Assembly (NCBI RefSeq): GCF_003633615.1
Contig: NZ_RBKU01000001.1
Span: forward strand, 6,262,001 to 6,326,000
Length of the DNA: 64,000 nucleotides
Direction: 5' to 3'
From: Mucilaginibacter gracilis
GTDB lineage: Bacteria; Bacteroidota; Bacteroidia; Sphingobacteriales; Sphingobacteriaceae
Positions 34,179 to 43,194 of this stretch are shown piece by piece; positions within the stretch are counted from its first letter, which is position 1, and each line of letters begins with the position of its first letter. The translations under genes were made by a program, and so were the position numbers. The notes beneath the pieces were generated by a model, which was not told the origin of the DNA, made no database searches, and was given only the letters and a program-made list of their open reading frames with translations.

Positions 34179-35534
34179 TTATTTGGCTGGCCGGTTTGGT
34201 TTAACTTCCCGGAAACGGCTAAAAAACATAAGGGCGAGCAGGCAAAGTACAAAGCCACAAATACCGTTAAGGCGCAGGCCATAATCGTGGCCTTCTTTTA
34301 TGCCGTAAATGGTTAAAAATGCAAATAGGGCCGTACCAGATGTTTGGCCAAGTTTAACAAACAGATATTTAACCGCAAAAAACATTCCTTCGCGGTTCTC
34401 GCCGGTTTTTATGGCATCAGCTTCGGCTATTTCGGCCAATATAGCGTTTGGTAAAATACCCAGGGCTGCAAGCGGGAAAGCCGCAAAAATAACCAATGTA
34501 TAAATTTGTACTTTAGCCGATACAGGGAACAGGCCTAAAAAGTAAATGGCTACATAAACCAGCGCCAATATTAAGAACGATATTAACACCAGTGGTTTTT
34601 TACCAAAGCGTGCCGATATAAAATTAACAAAAGGGTAAAACATTACTGATACCAAAACCATAACGCCAACCAGTAAGCCACCCATAGATTCGGGCAGGTG
34701 CAGCAATACAGTTATAAAAAACAATAAGCCGCTTGATATGATACTTATAGCCATGTAGTACGAAAAATCGGATATGAGGTAATATTTAAAATTGCGATTG
34801 CTAAAAGTGGCGCGTACAGCTTTAAATAATGGCAGGTGTGATGGCGTACTACTTGAATACTTTTTTTCGTCGATAGCGAAGATGGGGATCAACATAACAA
34901 GGCCAGCAAATATACAAAGGCCCCAAATGGTATATTGTAATGCAATTACCCGGCTATTAATGTGGCCAAAATGCTCTATCAGATCGGCAAAGTTGTTAAC
35001 CAGGGCCGAAAATATCATACCTAACACAAAACCTATTTGCTGAAAAGATGATAGCTTAACTTTTTCTTTGGCGGTATCGGTTAACTCGGGAAGTAAGGCA
35101 TTGTATGGTATGATATAACTTGTTGACGACATAAAAAAACCCACCAGTGTAAATACCAACCACCAGGCGTTGTGCAAGCTTTGACCTATAACCAATGGCC
35201 TGAAAGTAAGGCAGCAAAACACCACTGCCGGTAAAATTGCGTACTTCATGAAAGGAATACGCCTACCCTTGGGATTTTTGCTTTTATCACTTAATGAGGC
35301 CAGAAAAGGATCGTAAAAAGCATCAACTAAACGCACTGAGGCCAGGATAATGCTCATGATATTTACACCCAAAAAAACCATTATTTGTGGCATCAGTGGC
35401 ACTAAGCCCGATTTTGACGGAGCCAAGTAAAAGTAATTTATCATCACGATAATAATATTCGTCATGATACTCCAGCCCATCATACCTGCAGCATAAGCAA
35501 GCTGTTTTGAAAAAGGCAGTTTTTGAGCAGACAT
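34179..35534 (-). CDS. MFS transporter, glycoside-pentoside-hexuronide (GPH) cation symporter family
   Basis: A 451-residue protein with twelve predicted spans. Family marks: KLAYAAGM-like start (QLAYAAGMMGWSIMTN), VDAFYDPFLASLSDKSKNPK with RRIPFM (the D-P-x-x-G/A-x-x-S-D-x-T-K region of GPH symporters), and SYIIPYNALLPELTDTAKE in the fifth span. It probably imports a sugar or glycoside with Na+ or H+. It faces the exopolysaccharide operon tail to tail and is probably unrelated to it. Confidence 0.88.
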   Translation of the reverse strand: MSAQKLPFSKQLAYAAGMMGWSIMTNIIIVMINYFYLAPSKSGLVPLMPQIMVFLGVNIMSIILASVRLVDAFYDPFLASLSDKSKNPKGRRIPFMKYAILPAVVFCCLTFRPLVIGQSLHNAWWLVFTLVGFFMSSTSYIIPYNALLPELTDTAKEKVKLSSFQQIGFVLGMIFSALVNNFADLIEHFGHINSRVIALQYTIWGLCIFAGLVMLIPIFAIDEKKYSSSTPSHLPLFKAVRATFSNRNFKYYLISDFSYYMAISIISSGLLFFITVLLHLPESMGGLLVGVMVLVSVMFYPFVNFISARFGKKPLVLISFLILALVYVAIYFLGLFPVSAKVQIYTLVIFAAFPLAALGILPNAILAEIAEADAIKTGENREGMFFAVKYLFVKLGQTSGTALFAFLTIYGIKEGHDYGLRLNGICGFVLCLLALMFFSRFREVKPNRPAK

Positions 35535-35661
35535 GTTGCAATATGCAATTATTTAGGCGATAACAGATAATGATATTTCTTTTTTTGACACGAAACCGAA
35601 TATCTTACCATCCTTACCGCTTAAATTTGCAGCAACACTATTTAACTAAAACATTATCTGC

Positions 35662-36198
35662 TTGTTTGTAAATTCAGTTTTAACAACCGGTATTAGCCAG
35701 GCGTGCCTGGCCGATGTGCCGCAACTTAACGCCTTAGTAAATACGGCCTACCGGGGCCCGGCATCAAAAAAAGGATGGACAACCGAGGCCGACCTTTTAG
35801 ACGGCCTGCGTATAGACGAAGCTACCCTAACAGCTTATATTGAAGACGCAAACTCCTTTATATTAAAATACACTAACCATGCCGGGGGAATTACTGCCTG
35901 CGTTTATTTAAACGTAAGCAGCAATAAGCTGTATATTGGTATGCTTACCGTTAACCCCGCCTTGCAAAATACAGGTATTGGCAAACTGTTATTAACGGCT
36001 GCCGAGAACCTTGCCCGCCAAAAACACTGCCACACGCTATGGATGACGGTTATAACCATCCGGCACGAACTGATAGCGTATTATGAGCGCAAGGGCTTTG
36101 TAGTTACCGGCGAAAAAAGGCCCTTCCCTACAGAAACAAAGTTTGGAATACCAAAACAGCCTTTGGAATTACTGGTTATGGAAAAAGCGGTTATTTAA
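35662..36198 (+). CDS. GNAT family N-acetyltransferase
   Basis: A 178-residue protein with GNAT features: YIGMLTVNPALQNTGIGKLL (beta 4 and the Q-x-x-G-x-G/A acetyl-CoA loop) and ELIAYYERKGFVVTGEKRPF (beta 6/7 region). The frame opens with TTG at 35662 (reading FVNSVLTTGISQ after the start); no ATG exists in the conserved N-terminus, so the TTG start is accepted. Divergent from the MFS gene. Substrate unknown. Confidence 0.85.
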   Translation: MFVNSVLTTGISQACLADVPQLNALVNTAYRGPASKKGWTTEADLLDGLRIDEATLTAYIEDANSFILKYTNHAGGITACVYLNVSSNKLYIGMLTVNPALQNTGIGKLLLTAAENLARQKHCHTLWMTVITIRHELIAYYERKGFVVTGEKRPFPTETKFGIPKQPLELLVMEKAVI

Positions 36199-36330
36199 TG
36201 GTGAAATAAATGCAAAGCCGTGTTAACTTTGGGCTCAATTTAAGGTCTAAAGCGGCGGGAGCAATTAAAATATTAAAACAACATTGGTTTTATTTTGTAA
36301 AATACGTAGCAAAATCATACATCACAATTA

Positions 36331-37134
36331 ATGTCGGCAAGCAGCAATACTGTTACAACAAAAAAAGGATCTTCGTTTATACGATGGCTTACGGGCGTTT
36401 TTATTAACCTGTACAAAGTGAGTAAATTTGTACTGCGCTTTTTTAAAGAAGTGTTTGTACCGCCATACGAGTTTAAAGAAGTTATTAAACAATGTTATGA
36501 TGTTGGCGTGCGGTCGTTCACGCTTATCACGGTTACCGGTTTTATTGTTGGGGTTATTTTCACCAAGCAGTCGCGTCCGTCGTTGTTATCTATCGGGGCC
36601 ACATCGTGGCTGCCGTCGTTGGTTTCTATTGCTATTTTACGCGCGCTGGCATCGCTGGTAACAGCCTTAATTGCTGCGGGTAAGGTGGGCTCGAGCATTG
36701 GTGCCGAATTAGGATCAATGCGGGTAACCGAGCAAATTGATGCTATGGAAGTATCGGGCACCAAGCCATTTAAGTATTTGGTTTGTACCCGTGTTATAGC
36801 AACATCCATCACCCTGCCTATATTGGCTACCTATACCGCCTTTATTGCGCTTTTGGGTGGTTATTTAAATGTGGCACAAAACGAGGGCACCAGCTTTATC
36901 ACCTTTATGCAAAACGCGTTTGACCCTATTACCTTTCTTGATTTTTGGGCCACGCTAACCAAATCGCTTGTGTTTGGTTTTACTATTGGCATTGTGGGTT
37001 GCTACCAGGGCTACAACTCCTCGCGCGGCACGGAGGGTGTTGGCAAGGCCGCTAATTCGGCAGTGGTAACGGCTATGTTTTTGGTTTTTATTGAAGAAGT
37101 TATTATTGTTCAAATATTTGGCTGGCTTCGTTAA
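36331..37134 (+). CDS. mlaE: MlaE-type ABC transporter permease
   Basis: The 267-residue integral membrane permease of a lipid-transport ABC system. Typical features: an amphipathic N-terminus followed by PPYEFKEVIKQCYDVGVRS, GFIVGVIFTKQSRPSL, IGAELGSMRVTEQIDAMEVS (the highly conserved coupling motif E-x-x-x-M-x-x-x-x-Q-x-D-A) and GCYQGYNSSRGTEGVGKA. First gene of an mlaE-mlaF-mlaD set with gaps under 10 bp; it acts with the ATPase and the MCE protein to move phospholipids across the envelope. Confidence 0.94.
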   Translation: MSASSNTVTTKKGSSFIRWLTGVFINLYKVSKFVLRFFKEVFVPPYEFKEVIKQCYDVGVRSFTLITVTGFIVGVIFTKQSRPSLLSIGATSWLPSLVSIAILRALASLVTALIAAGKVGSSIGAELGSMRVTEQIDAMEVSGTKPFKYLVCTRVIATSITLPILATYTAFIALLGGYLNVAQNEGTSFITFMQNAFDPITFLDFWATLTKSLVFGFTIGIVGCYQGYNSSRGTEGVGKAANSAVVTAMFLVFIEEVIIVQIFGWLR

Positions 37135-37143
37135 CGGTATATT

Positions 37144-37917
37144 ATGGACAGAGCGGAAACAATTATCGATCATAAAAATGCCGTAATCAGCATACGGGGC
37201 CTCAAAAAATCGTTTGAGAAAAACGAGGTGCTGCGTGGTATTGACCTTGACCTATACCCTGGCGAAAACCTGGTTGTGCTGGGGCGCTCGGGCACGGGAA
37301 AATCGGTATTAATTAAAATTATATCGGGCCTGTTAAAGCCGGATGCAGGTGAGGTAAAGGTTTTTGGTAAGGAGCTAACCCACATTAGAGAAAAGGAAAT
37401 GCAGGAATTGAGGATAAGGATGGGGTTTTCGTTCCAAAACAGTGCTTTGTATGATAGCATGACGGTGCGTAAAAACCTCGAATTTCCGCTGGTGCGAAAC
37501 AAAAAGGGTTTATCCCGAAAGGAAATAAACAGTGCCGTTGAGGATGTGCTTGACGCCGTTGGGCTGTTACAGGCCATTAACCAAATGCCGTCGGAACTAT
37601 CGGGCGGGCAGCGCAAGCGCATTGGTATTGCGCGCACTTTAATTTTAAACCCCGAAGTGATGTTGTATGATGAGCCCACCGCCGGGCTCGACCCCATAAC
37701 ATCAATAGAGATTAACAGCCTGATAAACGAGGTGCAGCAAAAATATAAAACATCGTCGATCATTATCACGCACGATTTAACCTGCGCCAAAATGACGGGC
37801 AACCGCATTACCATGCTGCTTGATGGTAAATTTGAACGCGAGGGAACTTTTGACGAAGTTTTTGATACCGACGACGAAAGGGTGAAACCTTTTTATGACT
37901 ATAATTTTATAAAGTAA
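37144..37917 (+). CDS. mlaF: MlaF-type ABC transporter ATP-binding protein
   Basis: A 257-residue ABC ATPase: Walker A GRSGTGKSV, Q-loop FSFQNSALYDSMT, signature ELSGGQRKRIGIARTL, Walker B LYDEPTAGLDP and switch His in ITHDLTCAK. The sequence SALYDSMTV after the Q-loop is typical of the Mla subgroup. It drives the MlaE permease encoded 9 bp upstream. Confidence 0.95.
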   Translation: MDRAETIIDHKNAVISIRGLKKSFEKNEVLRGIDLDLYPGENLVVLGRSGTGKSVLIKIISGLLKPDAGEVKVFGKELTHIREKEMQELRIRMGFSFQNSALYDSMTVRKNLEFPLVRNKKGLSRKEINSAVEDVLDAVGLLQAINQMPSELSGGQRKRIGIARTLILNPEVMLYDEPTAGLDPITSIEINSLINEVQQKYKTSSIIITHDLTCAKMTGNRITMLLDGKFEREGTFDEVFDTDDERVKPFYDYNFIK

Positions 37918-37920
37918 ACA

Positions 37921-38901
37921 ATGGAAAAAGACGAAAACAAACGGGCCATTATTGTTGGCATATTTATATTCCTGGGCCTGGCTATAATAATATTAGCCAT
38001 ATTTACCCTGGGCGGCCAGCAAAAAACCTTTGTTAAAAACATACACCTTAATGCGGTTTTTAACGATGTGCAGGGCCTTAAAAAGGGTAACAATGTGTGG
38101 TTTTCGGGCGTTAAAGTGGGTACTATAAGCTCCATCAAATTTACCGGCATTGCCCAGGTTGATGTTAAAATGGATGTTGACCAGGCTATACAAACTTATA
38201 TCCATCGTAATGCCGGAGCAAAGATAAGTTCGGACGGGTTAATTGGCAACAAGATAATTGTTATTGAACCCGGAAGCCCCGGCGCGCCCATGATTGAGGA
38301 TAATGACATGTTGCAGGTTGAAAACACCTTATCAACCGATGATATTATGAAAACCCTGCAAAAAAACAACGAGAACCTGCTTGCCATTACCACCGATTTT
38401 AAAAAATTGAGTCACCAAATTGTTGAAGGGAAAAGCCTGGTTGGTGCGCTCATGGCCGATAGTAATTTGGCTTTAAAGTTTAAGCAGATAGTTGGCAACC
38501 TGCAAAATACAACCAGCAATACCGCAAAAATGGCTAATCAGCTTAATGCGTTTTCGGGTAAAATGAATACTAAGGGAGGCCTTGCCGATAAATTACTCAC
38601 CGATACCAGCGTTTTTCGCCAATTGCAGCTATCTGTGTTGCAGCTTAGGCAAGCTGCTGCCAATGCTACCAACTTAACCGATAATTTAACCCGTGCCAGC
38701 AATAAGTTAAACACAACCGATAACGTATTAGGTGTGCTTTTAAACGACCCTAAACAGGCCGAGCAAATGAAAAGCACCTTAAATTATTTAAACCAAAGTA
38801 CCATTAAACTTAACGACGACCTGGAAGCCGCCCAACATAACTTTTTGCTAAAGGGTTTTTTTAAGAAGAAGGCGAAAGCCGAAGCGGAGGCTAAAAAGTA
38901 G
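37921..38901 (+). CDS. mlaD: MCE (MlaD-type) lipid-binding protein
   Basis: A 326-residue protein with one N-terminal span (AIIVGIFIFLGLAIIILAIF), an MCE domain (LNAVFNDVQGLKKGNNVWFS, GVKVGTISSIKF, VIEPGSPGAPM) and a long helical C-terminal tail (about residues 170-310) of the kind that forms periplasmic tubes or bundles. It is the periplasmic substrate-handling part of the transporter. A RAYT element begins 30 bp after its stop. Confidence 0.93.
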   Translation: MEKDENKRAIIVGIFIFLGLAIIILAIFTLGGQQKTFVKNIHLNAVFNDVQGLKKGNNVWFSGVKVGTISSIKFTGIAQVDVKMDVDQAIQTYIHRNAGAKISSDGLIGNKIIVIEPGSPGAPMIEDNDMLQVENTLSTDDIMKTLQKNNENLLAITTDFKKLSHQIVEGKSLVGALMADSNLALKFKQIVGNLQNTTSNTAKMANQLNAFSGKMNTKGGLADKLLTDTSVFRQLQLSVLQLRQAAANATNLTDNLTRASNKLNTTDNVLGVLLNDPKQAEQMKSTLNYLNQSTIKLNDDLEAAQHNFLLKGFFKKKAKAEAEAKK

Positions 38902-38931
38902 GTTAGCTTTTGCGAGTTTGTAATCTTGGTT

Positions 38932-38964
38932 AGATTTGACAACTTTTAAAAAGTTGTCAAATCT
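38932..38964. repeat. RAYT-flanking palindrome, left copy
   Basis: A 33-nt perfect palindrome: arms AGATTTGACAACTTTT and AAAAGTTGTCAAATCT around one central A. It is identical base for base to the right copy at 39652-39684 and lies 66 bp before the transposase start. It may also serve as the terminator of the mla operon. Confidence 0.9.
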
Positions 38965-39029
38965 CAAATCTTTCGGTAGCAATTAACGCCTATATTAGCG
39001 ATTACAAAAAAAAGCAGTAATAAACCCAG

Positions 39030-39641
39030 GTGGCTAAAACAGAACATTATTATACGCAATTTGAAGAGGGGCGTTTTTATCATATTTACAACCGTACAAT
39101 TGATAAACAGCCAATGTTCAAAAACGATGGTAATTTTGAATTCTTTCTTAAAAAGTATGATGAATATTTGTCGGATGTGATTGATACCTATGCGTATTGT
39201 TTGTTAGGCAATCACTTTCATATTTTAATTAGAATTAGCCAAGAGTTACCGTCCGATCCTGAAAATGGAAAGTCAACACACGATATAGTTAGCCATCAAT
39301 TTCGTAAATTTTTCCAATCTTACGCTATGGCATTTAATAAGCAGCAGCAACGTATCGGCACCTTATTTCAAACACCTTTTAAGCGCGCGCTAGTTGAAAG
39401 CGAAACCTATTTTTCACAATTAGTATATTATATTCATGCCAATCCGCAACAGCATGGTTTAATCAACGATTTTCGAGCTTGGAAATGGAGTTCTTACGAA
39501 AGGATGCTTTTGGAAAAGAATACCAAATTAAAAAAACAAGAAGTGCTCAACTGGTTTGGAAATAAAGATTATTACAAACAGTACCATGACGATTACCAAA
39601 AAATGCTAACGGAACAAAAGCTAATTTTAGATGATGATTAA
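39030..39641 (+). CDS. REP-associated tyrosine transposase (Y1_Tnp family)
   Basis: The 203-residue protein starts at GTG (MAKTEHYYTQFEEGRFYHIY). It has the HUH metal-binding motif in GNHFHILIRI and the catalytic tyrosine in YYIHANPQQHGL, the canonical RAYT pattern Y-I-H-x-N-P. RFYHIYNRT is the usual family N-terminus. C-terminal lysine-rich tail (KNTKLKKQEVLNWF) may bind DNA. It lacks the partner proteins of IS200/IS605 elements. Flanked by identical palindromes 66 bp upstream and 11 bp downstream. Confidence 0.88.
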   Translation: MAKTEHYYTQFEEGRFYHIYNRTIDKQPMFKNDGNFEFFLKKYDEYLSDVIDTYAYCLLGNHFHILIRISQELPSDPENGKSTHDIVSHQFRKFFQSYAMAFNKQQQRIGTLFQTPFKRALVESETYFSQLVYYIHANPQQHGLINDFRAWKWSSYERMLLEKNTKLKKQEVLNWFGNKDYYKQYHDDYQKMLTEQKLILDDD

Positions 39642-39651
39642 TCTAAAACTG

Positions 39652-39684
39652 AGATTTGACAACTTTTAAAAAGTTGTCAAATCT
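39652..39684. repeat. RAYT-flanking palindrome, right copy
   Basis: Identical to 38932-38964 over all 33 nt. It begins 11 bp after the transposase stop codon and could act as terminator in both directions; the histidine kinase gene ends 62 bp beyond, on the other strand. Confidence 0.9.
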
Positions 39685-39746
39685 TTCAACAAGTGGTGGA
39701 ATCATCAAAAATTTTGAAATAAATCTTACTTTATCCCCCCCGGCAG

Positions 39747-41099
39747 TTATTGAATTATTGATTTTTGAGTTATTGAATTGTAATTTGGGAATACCAGTGT
39801 AAACGTACTGCCAACGTTTAGCTGCGATGTTACGTTGATACGAATTTTGTGGAAATCGGCAATGGATTTTACGATGGGCAGGCCCAGGCCAAAGCTTTCT
39901 TGCTGTAGTGATTGACGGAACTTTTTGAAGCGGTTAAAGATGAACGGTAGTTGCTCGGCAGAGATACCGATGCCGGAATCTAAAATTTCGACAACCAGCG
40001 TACCATCATGTATGTAACTGTTAATGTTTATTTCGCCTGCTTCTTTATTATATTTAATGGCGTTGTTAATGAGGTTAAAAAACAGGTTATAGAGCAAAAA
40101 TTTATTAACGTTTTGCAGGGCAACATCATCGGTAATATTCATGTTAAGGGCGATGTCTTTCTCTTCCAAGCGGATAGATATCTCGTCGTAAACATCCTGC
40201 AAAAGCTGTTTTATTTGAATGGTATCATCTTTAATAAACTGCTCGTTCTCAATTTGCGATATCAGCAAAAGGGTTTTGGTGATGCTTTTTAAACGGTTCA
40301 GTATCTTTTGCATCTCAATGAGGCGTATTTTCAACTCGTCAACCACGTCGTCGCGGTTAAACATGTTCTCTATTTTGGATTGTAAAATGGAGATGGGCGT
40401 CATTAACTCGTGCGATGCGTTGGATATAAATTCGCGTTCTTTTTGAAACGTGCTTTCAATGGTTTCAATCATCTGGTGGATGCTTTTATCCAGATACTTA
40501 AAATCGGCGGTGCTGGTTTTAACTTCCTGATAAGAGCCAAAATTGGGAAATTTATGCGCGATGAGCTTAGTTTTGATGATGATATCTAACGGGCCGAGGA
40601 TGTAGTTGGAGAAAAAGAAATCGGCCAGGATGGTGAGCATAATCATGCCCAGTAGTATTTGCAGGGCAATGCTTTGCAGGGGGCCGCTGGTTTCGTCGAG
40701 TGTGCTTACGCTTTTGCCTATCTCCAGCAGGTAGTTTTTATTACCTACTTTAAATGTGTGGCTCAAAATGCGGTACTCAATAGTATCTTTTTCAACCTTC
40801 CGCTTTTCGTTACGTATGGTATCTAAATTGTAGTTGGAGTCGGCTTCATCCAAAAGGATGTACTCTTCCTTTAGTGGCAGATAGGCACCATACCCCTCCC
40901 CGTTTTGTATATAAACGCCTATGCCCTGGTCTTTAACAATTTGCAGCAGTTTGGCTTCCTGCTTTCTAAAACGGCCATCGTTGTAAGTATGGTTAATATT
41001 TTTAATTAGCATGGGCAGCAAAAACACAAACAGCAGCACAATAGCCAATTTTGATATGGTATTGAACAGCGTTAATTTGGTTTGCAGCTTTAGTGCCAA
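39747..41099 (-). CDS. Sensor histidine kinase
   Basis: A 450-residue membrane kinase. Two spans (about residues 15-33 and 155-175) bracket a periplasmic sensor region. The catalytic part shows the H-box FISNASHELMTPISIL, N-box NNAIKYNKEAG, G1 DSGIGIS, F-box FNRFKKFRQS and G2 SFGLGLPIVKS. The final residues NYNSITQKSIIQ are encoded by a CAATAACTC-type intergenic repeat (about 39744-39780), so the native stop may have been altered by repeat insertion. It pairs with the response regulator 3 bp upstream. Confidence 0.93.
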   Translation of the reverse strand: MALKLQTKLTLFNTISKLAIVLLFVFLLPMLIKNINHTYNDGRFRKQEAKLLQIVKDQGIGVYIQNGEGYGAYLPLKEEYILLDEADSNYNLDTIRNEKRKVEKDTIEYRILSHTFKVGNKNYLLEIGKSVSTLDETSGPLQSIALQILLGMIMLTILADFFFSNYILGPLDIIIKTKLIAHKFPNFGSYQEVKTSTADFKYLDKSIHQMIETIESTFQKEREFISNASHELMTPISILQSKIENMFNRDDVVDELKIRLIEMQKILNRLKSITKTLLLISQIENEQFIKDDTIQIKQLLQDVYDEISIRLEEKDIALNMNITDDVALQNVNKFLLYNLFFNLINNAIKYNKEAGEININSYIHDGTLVVEILDSGIGISAEQLPFIFNRFKKFRQSLQQESFGLGLPIVKSIADFHKIRINVTSQLNVGSTFTLVFPNYNSITQKSIIQ

Positions 41100-41102
41100 G
41101 GG

Positions 41103-41780
41103 TTATATTTTAATTTTATAGCCTAAACCGCGTACAGTTTCCAGCCAATCGGGCTGGGCATGTACGCTCAATTTTTTGCGTATGTTTTTAATGTGTACAT
41201 CAATGTAGTTGGAGTCGTAATCGTCGTTTACTACGCTGCCCCAAATGTGCTCGCTTAATTGCGGACGGGTTAAGGTGCGGTTTTTGTGCAATATCAGGTA
41301 GGCAATCAAATCATATTCCTTTTTGGTAATGGTACTTATTATGTTTCCATTGTAGGTAATGCTACGGTCGTTCATGTCAATAACAAACTCGCCCAGTTTA
41401 AGGGTGGTATGTTTTAGGCCAAACTTACGGCGGGTAATGGCCTGCATACGGCTCTGCAATTCGAGCATGCTGAATGGCTTGGGCAGGTAATCGTCGGCCC
41501 CTAAATCAAGGCCCTTAATGCGGTCGTAAACTTCGGCCCGGGCAGTTAGTATCAGGCACGATGCTTCCGGGTTATGGGTTTTTACATCCTTCAGTAAATC
41601 AAGCCCATCACAATCGGGCAAACCAAGGTCTATCAATATAAAGTCGTACAGGTTAATTGCTATTTTTTCGGATGCTGCTTTACCATTATGGCACAGTTCG
41701 CAAAGGTAATTGGCATTAGATAAAAATATTTCCAGTTCGCGAGCGAGCGACATTTCGTCTTCAACAATCAAAACATTCAT
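41103..41780 (-). CDS. OmpR/PhoB-type response regulator
   Basis: A 225-residue DNA-binding regulator. The receiver has EDE (acidic pocket), phosphoacceptor Asp in ILIDLGLPDCDG, LTARAE and PKPFSM; the C-terminal winged helix reads ITKKEYDLIAYLILHKNRTL, SEHIWG, YIDVHIKNIRKKL and ETVRGLGYKI. It is probably phosphorylated by the adjacent kinase and may control the barrel and secreted-protein genes upstream in the same run. Confidence 0.95.
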   Translation of the reverse strand: MNVLIVEDEMSLARELEIFLSNANYLCELCHNGKAASEKIAINLYDFILIDLGLPDCDGLDLLKDVKTHNPEASCLILTARAEVYDRIKGLDLGADDYLPKPFSMLELQSRMQAITRRKFGLKHTTLKLGEFVIDMNDRSITYNGNIISTITKKEYDLIAYLILHKNRTLTRPQLSEHIWGSVVNDDYDSNYIDVHIKNIRKKLSVHAQPDWLETVRGLGYKIKI

Positions 41781-41787
41781 GGTTAAA

Positions 41788-42693
41788 TTAATAAAAAACG
41801 TAATAGAAAGTTAAATTAAAAAACGACTGGTTTTTGGTTGTTAAATACCCCTGCACATTAACCGGCATTGAATATTTGTACGATGCCTCTAAAGTGTAAT
41901 GCGGCCTGTTGTAGGCTACCGGTAATTTAAAGCTATAATTTAAAACGTTAAAGTTGCGGTTTGCGTTACGATAGTCGTCCTCATCGGGCAGTACAAGTGG
42001 CGGCAAATAGCCACCCGGAACTGGGGGAGTGTTACCAAAAAAATCATGATCGCGCGAGAAACGCTGAACAAAGTTTTGGGTTCCAAAAATGATATTGACC
42101 GCGGGCGTAAATGTTAGGTAATCTTTATCATCAAAAACGCCAAAGTTACTTTCAAAATAATGGGAGTTACCAAGGGTTATAAAAAAATCGTCGGATTTGC
42201 CGAACAGATAATCCATCGTTACGGCGGTTTTCAATATCTTCCAGTTGTAGCTGTTGTTAAAGTTTATATCGTTTGATGATGCCGATTTGAGGATCTGGGT
42301 ATTGTTATCAAACAAAAATTTGGTGTAACTTATTGAGCCCTTAAACTTTTTTGAGAGTTTGTATGAATAGCCTATACCCAGGTCGGTTTCGTCAATTTGG
42401 GGTATAGAGTTAAGTACTTTCCATAGCGAAGCATAAACAAACACGCCCGATTTGGTGTTGTAAATGGCATCGACAGTATAAAACGGGAATTTTATTTGGT
42501 TGCTGCGGCCAAAAAAGCTTGCATCGCTACCGTAACTTATACCTACCGAAGCCGACCGCTTTTTAGTGGTTTTTGTGGTATCGGTATCTGCCGGTAAACG
42601 TAACATGGCCGATTTAAACCACCGGTTGGCGGCAAAAGCATTTGCGGTACCCCATGTTACCAAAAAAAGCAAAACGATAATGTATCTCCTCAT
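41788..42693 (-). CDS. Predicted outer membrane beta-barrel protein of unknown function
   Basis: A 301-residue protein with signal peptide (MRRYIIVLLFLVTWGTANAFA). The mature part is rich in alternating aromatic/polar strands (VGISYGSDASFFGR, VFVYASLWKVL, LGIGYSYKLSKKF, TLEASYKYSMPV) and ends in an aromatic residue (FNLTFYYVFY), as outer membrane barrels do. It lies 7 bp before the response regulator gene, so kinase, regulator and barrel are likely co-transcribed. No known family recognised. Confidence 0.75.
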   Translation of the reverse strand: MRRYIIVLLFLVTWGTANAFAANRWFKSAMLRLPADTDTTKTTKKRSASVGISYGSDASFFGRSNQIKFPFYTVDAIYNTKSGVFVYASLWKVLNSIPQIDETDLGIGYSYKLSKKFKGSISYTKFLFDNNTQILKSASSNDINFNNSYNWKILKTAVTMDYLFGKSDDFFITLGNSHYFESNFGVFDDKDYLTFTPAVNIIFGTQNFVQRFSRDHDFFGNTPPVPGGYLPPLVLPDEDDYRNANRNFNVLNYSFKLPVAYNRPHYTLEASYKYSMPVNVQGYLTTKNQSFFNLTFYYVFY

Positions 42694-42715
42694 ATCAGTT
42701 AAATGTCAAACATAA

Positions 42716-43072
42716 TCAATTATTGTTGCGCCGCGGTATTTCTGGCGGACGCACCAAACCATCGGGCCGGCGTTGCCTTGGCACTTTTACTTTAAGTTTA
42801 TTACTTAAGGTATCAATTGGCGTTAACAACAGTTTTTCGGGCTTTGCTTGCCGTCGGGCCTGGGGAATTTCTTTGATCTTCTTTTTGTCGCCGGGTTCCT
42901 TTTTAACTTTGGTGGTGTCGCTATCGGCAATGTAAAAGTTAATATGGGGCTGGTTTGAAGCAATGATGACAGTGTTTAAAACGCAAGGCGAACCACTACA
43001 AATAGCCTTCGCTTTTAACGATGCCGAAGCAACCATCAAAGCAAAAAATACATGTAGTAAACGTTTTATCAT
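42716..43072 (-). CDS. Small secreted basic protein of unknown function
   Basis: A 118-residue protein with a signal peptide (LLHVFFALMVASASLKAKA) and two early cysteines (ICSGSPC) that could form a disulfide. The remainder is low-complexity and rich in Lys, Arg and Pro (KKEPGDKKKIKEIPQARRQA, ending RPPEIPRRNNN), probably disordered. First gene of the run leading into the barrel and the two-component system. Confidence 0.7.
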   Translation of the reverse strand: MIKRLLHVFFALMVASASLKAKAICSGSPCVLNTVIIASNQPHINFYIADSDTTKVKKEPGDKKKIKEIPQARRQAKPEKLLLTPIDTLSNKLKVKVPRQRRPDGLVRPPEIPRRNNN

Positions 43073-43110
43073 AAAACAGAGAAAAAAATAAAACTATTTT
43101 AATTAATCAA

Positions 43111-43145
43111 TAAAAAAATAGCACCCCAGGTGTTAATGCGGTGCT
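43111..43145 (-). terminator. Terminator after the ApbE-like gene
   Basis: Stem AGCACC/GGTGCT with a 14-nt loop, followed on the minus strand by a run of seven T, 50 bp after the ApbE-like stop codon. Confidence 0.7.
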
Positions 43146-43194
43146 AAGTTAAAAAAACAGGTGTTGGTATGGTAATTAAAACGCATGTTACCTA

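Larger units (their letters stand above)
38932..39684. mobile_element. RAYT element: Y1-type transposase gene between identical palindromes
   Basis: A 753-bp unit bounded by two identical 33-nt palindromes with one gene for a HUH/Y1 transposase inside. The gene is AT-richer than its neighbours. A palindrome of the same family, with compensated arm changes, occurs alone at 16288-16320, as expected if the transposase mobilises or once mobilised repeats elsewhere. Known RAYT systems have this arrangement; typing to a subgroup needs a database search. Confidence 0.8.

Noticed and set aside
36210..36407. 65-codon plus-strand ORF before and across the mlaE start
   Set aside because: It overlaps the well-supported mlaE N-terminus in another frame and its sequence has no recognisable features.
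37170..37814. 214-codon minus-strand ORF opposite mlaF
   Set aside because: Antisense shadow of the ABC ATPase with no family motifs of its own.
38902..39029. Whether the RAYT gene is an IS200/IS605 insertion sequence
   Set aside because: There is no TnpB-like partner; size, motifs and flanking identical palindromes fit a RAYT better.
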